A stretch of DNA of 8,510 nt from assembly GCA_003131705.1 (NCBI GenBank), contig PKUY01000147.1:1-8510 (forward strand). Reading direction: 5' to 3'. Below the pieces are notes generated by a model. It did not search any database and was not told where the DNA came from. It saw nothing but the letters and a program-made list of their open reading frames with translations. The stretch comes from Acidobacteriota bacterium (GTDB lineage: Bacteria > Acidobacteriota > Terriglobia > Acidiferrales > UBA7541). Made by a program: the position numbers and the translations under genes. Of this stretch, positions 1-6,148 are shown one piece after another; position 1 is the first letter of the stretch, and each line of letters opens with the position of its first letter.

Positions 1-24
1 CACATCGTGTGCTAACGACATGCC

Positions 25-51
25 GTCTCCGGGTTCGTGTCTCCGGGTTCG
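25..51. repeat. 14-bp tandem duplication
   Basis: GTCTCCGGGTTCG occurs at 25-37 and again at 39-51, giving a period of 14 bp with 13 identical bases in each copy. It lies in a non-coding stretch about 180 bp before the RcnB-like gene. I cannot assign a role. It may be a replication-slippage duplication or a pair of regulator half-sites. Apart from this repeat I see no gene and no clear sigma70 promoter in 1-228. Confidence 0.6.
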
Positions 52-228
52 GACTCCAACAACCCGTATTTCAATGAATAGCGTTTAAGAACATGAATAC
101 GACGAGATTTCAGGACAGGTAGGGGTTTTAGGGTATGGTCGATTGCACTAGGCCTCCTTATCCTCTTAGCAAGTGGGCGTACCCGATTGATCAGAGTTCA
201 ATTCGCTGGAACTTCACACGGAGGTCCC

Positions 229-675
229 ATGAAGAATCGACGTTGGTTTTCTGCCGCTACAACATTGGCCATGGCGTTGTTCGTTAGCGTAACGCTGGCA
301 CAAGCTCAGGACGACAGGGATCATCACGATCAGGACAATCGCGACCAAGGTCATCACGATCGGGATCATCACGATCACGACCGCTTCGACGATCACGATC
401 GCCAAGCGGCCCGCGATTGGTACCGGGATCATCACGACTATGTTCGGCACGATGAAGGCCGTTACTGGCATTCGCAATGGGAACCAAATATCCGCGAGGG
501 ATTCGTCTTCAGTCGTGATATGCGACACGCGATGCGACCCGTTCCGCGCGATCTATATGTCCGTCTCGCTCCGCCGCCTCCAGGCTATCGTTACGTCATG
601 ATCGGCGACCATATCGTCCTGGTCGACCGCGGCTACCGGATTCACGATGTTCTCCACTTCGAACTGAATTTCTAA
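229..675 (+). CDS. Secreted His/Asp-rich RcnB-like protein
   Basis: This encodes 148 residues. The ATG at 229 is chosen over an upstream ATC-adjacent extension because GGAGG (220-224) precedes it at good spacing and a signal peptide starts exactly here: basic N-region (K2, R4, R5), hydrophobic core about 7-23, and A-Q-A cleavage site at 24-26. The mature protein opens with an extremely Asp/His/Arg-rich stretch (about 28-58) built from R-D-H-H-D units. It ends in a segment (about 104-146) with four prolines (115-118), then G-Y-R-Y-V and a short beta-rich D-H-I-V-L-V-D run. That is the layout of the RcnB family; RcnB of E. coli is a periplasmic protein needed for nickel/cobalt homeostasis. About 16 histidines suggest metal binding in the periplasm, which is inference. 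The spacer domain is richer in His/Asp than I expect for the family. Family assignment is moderate; the gene being real is likely. It converges on another His-rich secreted protein gene. Confidence 0.82.
   Translation: MKNRRWFSAATTLAMALFVSVTLAQAQDDRDHHDQDNRDQGHHDRDHHDHDRFDDHDRQAARDWYRDHHDYVRHDEGRYWHSQWEPNIREGFVFSRDMRHAMRPVPRDLYVRLAPPPPGYRYVMIGDHIVLVDRGYRIHDVLHFELNF
317..437 (+). repeat. Dispersed GGGATCATCACGA repeats inside the RcnB-like gene
   Basis: GGGATCATCACGA occurs exactly at 317-329, 362-374 and 425-437. A related GGTCATCACGAT lies near 349-360. All three exact copies are in the same reading frame and encode R-D-H-H-D. The low-complexity metal-binding region was therefore probably expanded by DNA repeat duplication, and it is prone to length change. 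Confidence 0.65.
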
Positions 676-701
676 CTGTAAGAGTCTAACTCGCTGTGGA
701 C

Positions 702-732
702 CCGGAACTGGCGCATAGGTCGCCAGTTCCGG
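702..732. terminator. Probable bidirectional terminator hairpin
   Basis: CCGGAACTGGCG (702-713) and CGCCAGTTCCGG (721-732) form a perfect 12-bp stem with a 7-nt loop (CATAGGT). It sits 26 bp after the stop of the plus-strand RcnB-like gene and 24 bp beyond the stop of the minus-strand His-rich gene, exactly where convergent transcripts should end. There is no T-run on either side, so this is not a textbook intrinsic terminator. It could instead act as a 3'-end stabiliser or transcription barrier. Confidence 0.6.
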
Positions 733-756
733 CAGTGGTGCGCCAAGCACGGTGCC

Positions 757-897
757 TTAGGCCGCGCGGTGATGATGATGGTGATGCCGGTGGTGCCTGT
801 GATGATAGGCAGGGGTTGCGCTCGCCGGACCAGCCACAGCGGAAATTGCCACCAGAGCCAGCAAAAACGCTAAAACTTTAGAACGCCAAAGAGTCAT
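757..897 (-). CDS. Secreted poly-histidine micro-protein
   Basis: This encodes 46 residues and is too short for most gene callers. The start at 897 is supported by an AGGAAGGA Shine-Dalgarno just upstream (reading the minus strand, 7-9 nt before ATG) and by a signal peptide that begins there. An in-frame extension to 1017 has no comparable support. The peptide has a basic N-region (R5, K7), a hydrophobic core about 8-22, and an A-S-A cleavage site at 25-27. The predicted mature peptide is only about 19 residues and carries ten histidines (32, 33, 35, 36 and 38-43), including six in a row, with interspersed Arg. This resembles a natural His-tag and suggests Ni, Co, Zn or Cu binding in the periplasm. 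Function is inferred from composition only, and I recognise no named family. It faces the RcnB-like gene across a shared hairpin. Confidence 0.65.
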   Translation of the reverse strand: MTLWRSKVLAFLLALVAISAVAGPASATPAYHHRHHRHHHHHHRAA

Positions 898-1264
898 ACA
901 GTCCTTCCTTTTGGTGCCGCGACGCGACGCCTCTTTTGGCCCCGCGTAGCAAGCCCCAATAAACCGTTGCCGCAAGTTCATGCAAGTAAGATGAAGTGCC
1001 AGGGTCAACCGTTGCATGATGTCTCAGCGCCCACACCTCAAATTGAAGAAATTTGAGAGAATTCATACCGCTACAATCCCGAACGTTATCCCCGTCCCTC
1101 AATCGCAATCACCGCAAATGGACTGAAGCCCACCGGGAACCATCCTGCCCCTGCATTTCTCCGCGAAATGGCCCTGGCCAGTGTATTTCCGGAAATATTA
1201 CTTGGATCAGCGCGTATCATTAGCAACGTTGAGTGCGCGTATTTCGGACCGCGAGAGGAACTCG
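898..1264. other. Non-coding divergent region with dyads and repeats
   Basis: These 367 bp separate the divergently read micro-protein gene (-) and methyltransferase gene (+). I see no protein or RNA gene in it. It holds a 9-bp direct repeat AACCGTTGC (962-970 and 1007-1015), an inverted pair TCATGCAA/TTGCATGA (978-985 and 1012-1019), and the dyad at 1037-1057. A GTG at 1181 could open the methyltransferase frame earlier, but it has no ribosome binding site. Promoters for both genes must lie here. On the minus strand a TTGACC (1003-1008) is the best -35 candidate, but I could not pair it with a convincing -10. Confidence 0.5.
1037..1057. promoter_or_regulatory. Operator-like dyad CTCAAATT-N5-AATTTGAG
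   Basis: CTCAAATT (1037-1044) and AATTTGAG (1050-1057) are perfect 8-bp inverted arms around GAAGA. The AT-rich symmetry and two-turn size fit a binding site for a dimeric regulator. A TACAAT box (1072-1077), five of six matches to a sigma70 -10, lies 15 bp downstream on the plus strand. The dyad would overlap its -35 position, where no consensus -35 is visible. A regulator controlling the methyltransferase gene is a plausible inference, not shown. Confidence 0.35.
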
Positions 1265-1996
1265 TTGAACTTTCGAGCTACCGAATTTGAGTTTCGCTAC
1301 CGCTTCTGGGTCATCGCCGGAATCTTCTGGCTCGCTTTTTGGCTCTACTTTGTTGACCACAAAAGGGCGTCGGTTGCGCTCGCCCAACTTATTCTCGGTC
1401 GTGCGAACGCGCAGTCACCGCGCCTGGACCACTACGTTACTGCCGTCTTCGCTGTCGGAACGTTGATCGTCTTTTTGGCAGCCTCGATGCGCACATGGGC
1501 AGAGGCGTATCTGCACAGCACGATCGTTCACGACGCGAAACTTCACGCCGGCAGCGTCGTCGCGGATGGGCCATACCGGCATCTTCGCAATCCGCTCTAT
1601 CTCGGGACGATTCTGCTCAGCATCGGCATGGGCCTGCTGGCCAGCCGGAGCGGATTCGTCGTTCTCGTCGTCGGAATAATTTTCTTTAACTATCGCTTAA
1701 TCCTTCGCGAAGAAGGCAACCTGCTGCAATCGCAAGACGAAACTTACCGACGCTATTTCGCCGCCGTTCCGCGCCTGCTTCCGTCCCTAAGCCCGCGTCT
1801 TCCGGCCAGCGGAGCAAAACCGAATTGGCGCGACGCTTTCTCCGGCGAGATTTTCATGTGGGGCCTCGCGGCAGCGATGGCTGTCTTCACGGTGACGGAG
1901 CGGCTTCTCTATTTTGGGACCGTCTTCGGCATCAGCTTCGCGATCTATTTCCTTCAGGAATTTCTTCGCGGCCGCAAACCTAGGCCCACCGCGTAA
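1265..1996 (+). CDS. Isoprenylcysteine carboxyl methyltransferase-family membrane protein
   Basis: This encodes 243 residues from a TTG start, chosen because AGAGGAA (1254-1260) lies a few bases before it and the sequence that follows reads like a normal N-terminus. The alternative GTG at 1181 would add 28 residues without a ribosome binding site. Hydrophobic segments lie at about 15-30, 57-74, 112-127, 131-145, 196-212 and 215-232. The family signature is the G-P-Y-R-H-x-R-N-P-L-Y-L-G block (102-114), followed by R-E-E (148-150) and a D-E-x-Y-R-R-Y segment near 158-164, as in the ICMT/PEMT superfamily that binds S-adenosylmethionine at the membrane face. Bacterial members methylate varied or unknown small or lipid substrates, so the substrate cannot be read here. 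The extra C-terminal pair of membrane segments goes beyond the minimal family core. It lies 190 bp before korA, and no functional link is evident. Confidence 0.8.
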   Translation: MNFRATEFEFRYRFWVIAGIFWLAFWLYFVDHKRASVALAQLILGRANAQSPRLDHYVTAVFAVGTLIVFLAASMRTWAEAYLHSTIVHDAKLHAGSVVADGPYRHLRNPLYLGTILLSIGMGLLASRSGFVVLVVGIIFFNYRLILREEGNLLQSQDETYRRYFAAVPRLLPSLSPRLPASGAKPNWRDAFSGEIFMWGLAAAMAVFTVTERLLYFGTVFGISFAIYFLQEFLRGRKPRPTA

Positions 1997-2119
1997 GAGG
2001 CCTCTCCGGACATCTAGTGCTCCCGATACTCGAAAAGACATACCCGCGCCTGAAATTAGATATTCCTGCCCGTTCTGCTGTGCTACGCTTTTAAGTAGCG
2101 AAGACGTTTCGGGGCCGCT

Positions 2120-2136
2120 TATAAGTTTGGGGGGGG
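2120..2136 (+). promoter_or_regulatory. Possible korA -10 box followed by G8 tract
   Basis: TATAAG (2120-2125) resembles a -10 box on the plus strand. It is followed after TTT by eight consecutive G (2129-2136), where the transcript would start, 50 bp before the korA ATG. No good -35 is visible at 16-18 bp upstream. A small hairpin, GCTAC (2080-2084) with GTAGC (2094-2098), precedes it. The promoter call is tentative; the G8 tract itself is seen directly. Confidence 0.35.
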
Positions 2137-2186
2137 CAGCCGACATCTTCCGCATTCTTTTGTCACCAAATAGGATTCCAATAGCC

Positions 2187-4040
2187 ATGTCCACAACTGC
2201 AATACGTCCGCCTCAACGCAAACGCGAAGTGATTGAACAAGCTGTCATCCGATTCGCAGGGGACTCCGGCGACGGCATGCAGATTACCGGGAGCCAGTTC
2301 ACGAATACCGTCGCTCTATACGGCAACGACCTGGCGACGTTCCCCGATTACCCGGCTGAGATTCGCGCCCCCGCAGGCACGCTGCCGGGCGTCAGCGGTT
2401 TTCAGGTCCATTTCTCATCGAGCGATGTCTACACGCCCGGCGACAGCGTGGACGTACTCATCGCCATGAATCCCGCCGCGCTCAAAATGAACCTCGCGGA
2501 CCTGAAGCCGAACGGAATTCTGATCGTCAACCTGGATGATTTCGGAGAAACCGACCTGCGCAAGGCGCAGATGACCGTCAATCCGCTGGAAGACCATTCG
2601 CTCGACGGTTATCGGCTGTTTCCAGTCGAACTGACCAAGCTCACGCGCGCCGCCTTGAAGGAACTCGGCCTGGACAACAAGAGCGTGGACCGCTGCAAGA
2701 ATTTTTTCGCGCTCGGCATGTGCTATTGGCTCTACAACCGCTCGATGGAGACGACTCTCAGGTGGATCGAGAGCAAGTTCAAATCGAAGCCGACGATTGT
2801 GAACGCGAATCGCATGGCGATGCAAGCGGGCTACAGCTATTGCGAAGCCACCGAAGCTTTCCAAATCAGCTACGAGATTCCGCCCGCGAAACTTTCGCCG
2901 GGCGTCTATCGCAACATCAGCGGAAATGTCGCGCTCGCGATGGGCCTAGTCGCCGCTTCAGTGAAGGCGGGCATTCCGATTTTTCTCGGTTCGTATCCGA
3001 TCACGCCCGCTTCCGACATTCTCCACGAGCTTTCAAACTACAAAGATTTCGGCGTGATCACGTTTCAGGCCGAGGACGAAATCGCTGCGATCACTTCGGC
3101 AATCGGCGCGTCCTATGCCGGCGCGCTGGGGGTCACAACTACATCTGGACCCGGCATGGCGCTGAAGACGGAGGCTTTGGGACTCGCGGTCGCTGTCGAA
3201 TTGCCCCTTGTTGTGTGCAACATTCAGCGCGGAGGCCCTTCGACCGGTCTGCCGACAAAAACCGAGCAGGCGGATCTATTGCAAGCCTTGTACGGGAGAA
3301 ATTCCGAGGCGCCGATTCCGGTTCTGGCTCCATCATCTTCCGGCGATTGCTTCTGGATCGCTGTCGAGGCCTGCCGCATCGCCATTAAGTACATGGTGCC
3401 GGTGATTATTCTTTCCGATGGCTATCTCGCGAATGGCGCCGAGCCTTGGCCCGTTCCCTCGGTTGAGGACTTACCCGAGATTCCGGTCCACTTTGAAACG
3501 AATCCAGAAAACTTCCAACCTTACCGGCGCAATCCCGAAACGCTCGCACGCCCGTGGGCGATTCCCGGAACGCCGGGGCTCGAACATCGCATCGGCGGAC
3601 TCGAAAAGCAGGACGTTACCGGCAACATTAACTACGAGCCGCTGAACCACGAGCGAATGGTCCGTCTGCGCGCCGAGAAGGTTGCGGCTATTGTGCAGGA
3701 TGTGCCAGACGCAGTTGCCGAAGGTGATGACTCGGGCGACTTGCTGATCGTAGGATGGGGTTCCACCCGCGGTCCGATCACGGCGGCTCTGCAAACACAG
3801 CGCGCGAAAGGCCACCGCATCGGCCACGTCCACCTGCGCCATTTGAATCCACTGCCAAAAAATCTCGGAGAGATTCTTGGGCGCTACGACAAAATTCTCG
3901 TCCCCGAAATGAACATGGGACAACTGGTGATGGTTTTGCGCGCGAAATACCTGGTGGACGCACAAGGCTACAACAAGATTCAAGGGAAACCGTTCAAGCA
4001 ATCGGAAATCGAGCGAAAAATCGACGAGTTGCTGGACTAA
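2187..4040 (+). CDS. korA: 2-oxoacid:ferredoxin oxidoreductase, alpha subunit (gamma-alpha fusion)
   Basis: This encodes 617 residues, the usual length for KorA-type fused subunits. With KorB it catalyses CoA-dependent oxidative decarboxylation of a 2-oxoacid, most likely 2-oxoglutarate to succinyl-CoA, passing electrons to ferredoxin in the cytoplasm. The start at 2187 is taken because the conserved domain begins soon after (V20 onward) and AGGA (2172-2175) lies upstream; the frame is open further back only by chance over the methyltransferase gene. The gamma domain spans about 19-205 with G-D-S-G-D-G-M at 25-31. The pyrimidine-binding alpha domain spans about 240-450, with Y-P-I-T-P-A-S (270-276), an E-D-E cluster (296-298) near the thiamine site, T-S-G-P-G (319-323) and Q-R-G-G-P-S-T-G (347-354). 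A C-terminal domain (about 505-617) begins with L-L-I-V-G-W-G-S-T. Substrate choice is assigned by family resemblance; a broader 2-oxoacid range remains possible. korB follows after 28 bp in one operon. Confidence 0.93.
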   Translation: MSTTAIRPPQRKREVIEQAVIRFAGDSGDGMQITGSQFTNTVALYGNDLATFPDYPAEIRAPAGTLPGVSGFQVHFSSSDVYTPGDSVDVLIAMNPAALKMNLADLKPNGILIVNLDDFGETDLRKAQMTVNPLEDHSLDGYRLFPVELTKLTRAALKELGLDNKSVDRCKNFFALGMCYWLYNRSMETTLRWIESKFKSKPTIVNANRMAMQAGYSYCEATEAFQISYEIPPAKLSPGVYRNISGNVALAMGLVAASVKAGIPIFLGSYPITPASDILHELSNYKDFGVITFQAEDEIAAITSAIGASYAGALGVTTTSGPGMALKTEALGLAVAVELPLVVCNIQRGGPSTGLPTKTEQADLLQALYGRNSEAPIPVLAPSSSGDCFWIAVEACRIAIKYMVPVIILSDGYLANGAEPWPVPSVEDLPEIPVHFETNPENFQPYRRNPETLARPWAIPGTPGLEHRIGGLEKQDVTGNINYEPLNHERMVRLRAEKVAAIVQDVPDAVAEGDDSGDLLIVGWGSTRGPITAALQTQRAKGHRIGHVHLRHLNPLPKNLGEILGRYDKILVPEMNMGQLVMVLRAKYLVDAQGYNKIQGKPFKQSEIERKIDELLD

Positions 4041-4068
4041 TGCTCACGCGAGATTCAGGAGAATTGGA

Positions 4069-5100
4069 ATGACAACGGCCACTTTGCCCGTGCAAACAAA
4101 AAAGGATTTTCAGACGGACCAGGAAATTCGCTGGTGCCCGGGCTGCGGAGACTACGCGATCCTTTCGGCGGTGCAATCCGTTTTTCCTGAGCTGGGGATT
4201 CCGCGCGAGAAATTCGTCGTAATTTCCGGAATCGGGTGCTCCAGCCGGTTTCCGTATTACATGAACACGTTCGGGTTTCACACCATTCATGGCCGCGCGC
4301 CGGCCGTTGCGACGGGTTTGAAGGTTGCGCGCCCGGATCTGGAAGTCTGGGTCGCCACTGGCGACGGCGATTCGCTCTCGATCGGCGGCAATCATACGAT
4401 TCACATGCTGCGCCGCAACGTGGGCCTGAAAGTTTTGATGTTCAACAATAGAATTTACGGCCTAACGAAAGGCCAGTTTTCTCCCACTTCGGAAGCCGGC
4501 AAAAAGACAAAATCCACTCCGTTCGGCAGCTTGGACCGTCCGTTCCATCCGCTCTCGCTCGCCATCGGCGCCGAAGCAACCTTTGTGGCGCGCTCCGTCG
4601 ATGTTTTTCAGCAGCACTTAAAAGACACGCTAAAGAAAGCGGCCGCGCATAAAGGCTCCGCGTACATCGAAATCCTTCAGAACTGTAATATTTTTAACGA
4701 TCACGCGTGGGAAACCATCACCGAAAAAGATGCGCGCAGCGAGCACGTCGTCCAACTGGAGCACGGCAAGCCGCTGATTTTTGGAAAAAACCGGGACAAA
4801 GGGATTCGGCTGAACGCGCTTGAGCTCGAAGTAGTTTCGTTGGGCAACGGTTTCGACGAAAAAGACCTGCTCGTGCATGACGAGCACGATCCGCGACCGG
4901 CGTACGCGTACCTGCTGTCGCAGATGGAATTGCGGCCGGGCTTCCCTACCCCCATCGGCGTGCTGCGTTCATGGGAGAATATCCCGTGTTACGAAGACGT
5001 GGTTGCCGCCCAGATTCAGGACGTGCAGGCACGCCGCGGCAAAGGCGATCTCGCGAAGCTCCTTCGCGCGGGCGATACCTGGGAAGTGGAATCCCTCTAG
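4069..5100 (+). CDS. korB: 2-oxoacid:ferredoxin oxidoreductase, beta subunit
   Basis: This encodes 343 residues, normal for KorB. The ATG at 4069 follows a strong AGGAGAA (4057-4063) five bases upstream. It is the thiamine-diphosphate-binding, iron-sulfur subunit that pairs with KorA. A W-C-P-G-C-G-D block supplies C23 and C26, G-I-G-C supplies C57, and Q-N-C-N supplies C206. These are the four cysteines expected to hold the single 4Fe-4S cluster. G-D-G-D (98-101) with N126-N127 forms the Mg-TPP motif. The R-I-Y-G-L-T-K-G-Q segment (128-136) is typical of this family. There is no ferredoxin-like CxxCxxC domain and no separate delta subunit nearby, as in two-subunit KorAB of aerobic bacteria, so an external ferredoxin must accept the electrons. 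The 28-bp gap to korA and shared strand indicate co-transcription. The next plus-strand stretch is empty, so the operon probably ends here. Confidence 0.94.
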   Translation: MTTATLPVQTKKDFQTDQEIRWCPGCGDYAILSAVQSVFPELGIPREKFVVISGIGCSSRFPYYMNTFGFHTIHGRAPAVATGLKVARPDLEVWVATGDGDSLSIGGNHTIHMLRRNVGLKVLMFNNRIYGLTKGQFSPTSEAGKKTKSTPFGSLDRPFHPLSLAIGAEATFVARSVDVFQQHLKDTLKKAAAHKGSAYIEILQNCNIFNDHAWETITEKDARSEHVVQLEHGKPLIFGKNRDKGIRLNALELEVVSLGNGFDEKDLLVHDEHDPRPAYAYLLSQMELRPGFPTPIGVLRSWENIPCYEDVVAAQIQDVQARRGKGDLAKLLRAGDTWEVESL

Positions 5101-5670
5101 TTCAAACCTTTTCAAGCCTCGAGATGAGACGTTCAATTGCCCCCTAAACGGCGCATTTGGGTGGTCATTCGACGCATTTAGCGCCGTCAGCTGCTTTTCC
5201 ACCTCAGCAAGACTTCAGCGGGCTCGGAGAACTTCCCGGGATCGTCTTGGAAGTATCGAGTAGTTTCGATGTCCCGTGGCATCTTTGGGGTTCACAGAAA
5301 TAGTGACCCTAACGCATGAAAGTTCCAGGAAATATTTTCATGATTGCAGCGGCCGTCTAGAAGGGCGGGGAGTCCTCATCGGGGAGACTTAAAAACGGTG
5401 CATGCTCCGATCACTGCTGTGCTTTTCACTTTTCCGGTTAGCGCATTTATCGAGCACTTCAACTTCATGTAACCAGCGCCCATTGAGTCTAGGCTTCATG
5501 CCTGGATGGGACCAATCGGCGACGATGATGTATCCTCCCAGACAGATTTATAGATTGGGGAATCTTGAATACGTGCTTGAGAACCAGAAGTTCCTGGAGT
5601 TTAGTTCCAGTTGTTACTGCCAGCAATGCATTGCTGGACGGGTATGCTGGCGGGAGTTTCGGGCCGGTGC
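5101..5670. other. Gene-poor region after korB with weak dyads
   Basis: I see no supportable gene in these 570 bp. Three dyads are present. ACGGCGC (5148-5154) pairs with GCGCCGT (5181-5187). GGGTTCAC (5288-5295) pairs with GTGACCC (5303-5309) with one bulged base. CATGAAAGT (5315-5323) pairs with ATTTTCATG (5334-5342), including one G-T pair and enclosing the small palindrome TTCCAGGAA. A long plus-strand open frame begins at 5402, but its Cys/Trp-rich, low-conservation look argues against it. The region could hold decayed coding sequence or an unannotated small RNA, but nothing proves either. Confidence 0.4.
5148..5187 (+). terminator. Possible weak terminator of the korAB operon
   Basis: Arms ACGGCGC (5148-5154) and GCGCCGT (5181-5187) form a 7-bp GC-rich stem, 48 bp after the korB stop. 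The loop is long at 26 nt, and only CTTTT (5194-5198) follows some distance after the stem. It is the best candidate I find for ending the operon transcript, but it is far from a strong intrinsic terminator. Confidence 0.25.
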
Positions 5671-5919
5671 TCAGGCGGCACGTACTATACGGTATTGGCT
5701 GTTCGGTGAGGCATTCGGGCGGTCTTTTCGCGACTGTTTCTTGCCGGGCTTGCTTTTCTCAATCACACCACCAACTGACTCAGTTAGGTCGGTCAGCTTG
5801 ACCCAGAATTCGTCCCCCCTCGCCAGTATCAACACTTTGGCCAACTGCGCCGTTGATTCCAGGACCACAACCGCACCTGCTATCTTATGATTATGCGTTG
5901 CCTGTCGATTATTCTTCAT
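5671..5919 (-). CDS. Possible small hypothetical protein
   Basis: This encodes 82 residues on the minus strand, and I do not recognise the family. The N-terminal half mixes hydrophobic and charged residues like a folded domain (A-V-V-V-L about 16-20, A-K-V-L-I-L-A about 27-33, then an acidic segment D-E-F-W-V-K-L). The C-terminal third is a Lys/Arg-rich tail (K-S-K-P-G-K-K near 55-61). Codon use looks more natural than in the overlapping plus-strand frame. No Shine-Dalgarno precedes the ATG. Instead, promoter-like boxes end six bases before it, which would suit a leaderless message. In another frame the minus strand stays open well past the stop, to 5489, so this could be a truncated or frameshifted remnant. 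No membrane segment or cysteine motif is visible. It may equally be spurious. Confidence 0.35.
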   Translation of the reverse strand: MKNNRQATHNHKIAGAVVVLESTAQLAKVLILARGDEFWVKLTDLTESVGGVIEKSKPGKKQSRKDRPNASPNSQYRIVRAA

Positions 5920-5924
5920 AATTT

Positions 5925-5953
5925 ATATTAGCAGATGCGTAAAGAAAACTCAA
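5925..5953 (-). promoter_or_regulatory. Sigma70-like promoter, spacing 17, for the 82-residue ORF
   Basis: On the minus strand TTGAGT (complement of 5948-5953) is followed by a 17-bp spacer and TAATAT (complement of 5925-5930). The ATG begins six bases after the -10 box, so transcription would start at or next to the start codon. Each hexamer matches four of six consensus bases; the ideal spacing and AT-rich context are the main support. Confidence 0.4.
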
Positions 5954-6040
5954 TAGTAACGGGCGGGCCTTGCTGGCGGGGCAGCGCTGTGCATTGTCGC
6001 GCCTCAACACCGCCTCTCCATTGAATTCAAATTGCATAGT

Positions 6041-6065
6041 GCCCGCGTCCGCCGCAACCGCGGGC
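6041..6065. repeat. Short GC-rich hairpin
   Basis: GCCCGCG (6041-6047) and CGCGGGC (6059-6065) are perfect 7-bp inverted arms with an 11-nt loop. It lies 16 bp before the larger hairpin at 6081-6147 in a non-coding stretch. It could be part of a structured RNA or a transcription end for something upstream on the plus strand. No T-run follows. Confidence 0.4.
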
Positions 6066-6080
6066 GGCTTCCTTCAAGTC

Positions 6081-6147
6081 GCTGTATCGAAAGCGCGCCA
6101 GAGCGTCTCTTCTTCATGTTTTAGGGTATGCGCGCTTCCGATACAGC
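6081..6147. repeat. 18-bp inverted repeat abutting the IS
   Basis: GCTGTATCGAAAGCGCGC (6081-6098) and GCGCGCTTCCGATACAGC (6130-6147) pair over 18 positions with one mismatch around a 31-nt loop. The right arm ends one base before the outermost base of the IS left repeat, so the element lies against this structure. It may be the pre-existing target, such as a palindromic intergenic repeat or terminator, or part of a structured RNA. It is outside the IS inverted repeats and has no partner copy at the right end. Confidence 0.7.
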
Positions 6148-6148
6148 A

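Noticed and set aside
125..137. 13-mer GTTTTAGGGTATG shared with 6118-6130
   Set aside because: About one such exact 13-base match is expected by chance in 8.5 kb, and the contexts are otherwise unrelated.
214..528. Minus-strand open frame opposite the RcnB-like gene
   Set aside because: It is a shadow of the repetitive GAT/CAT codons; it has no RBS, and its Ile/Val-rich pattern mirrors the Asp/His codons.
1914..2186. Upstream in-frame extension of korA into the methyltransferase gene
   Set aside because: It overlaps a well-supported gene in another frame. The extension lacks family similarity, and the ATG at 2187 precedes the conserved domain at normal distance.
5402..5890. Plus-strand open frame of 162 codons downstream of korB
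   Set aside because: No ribosome binding site, Cys/Trp/Ser-rich composition without recognisable domains, and it overlaps a more natural minus-strand frame.
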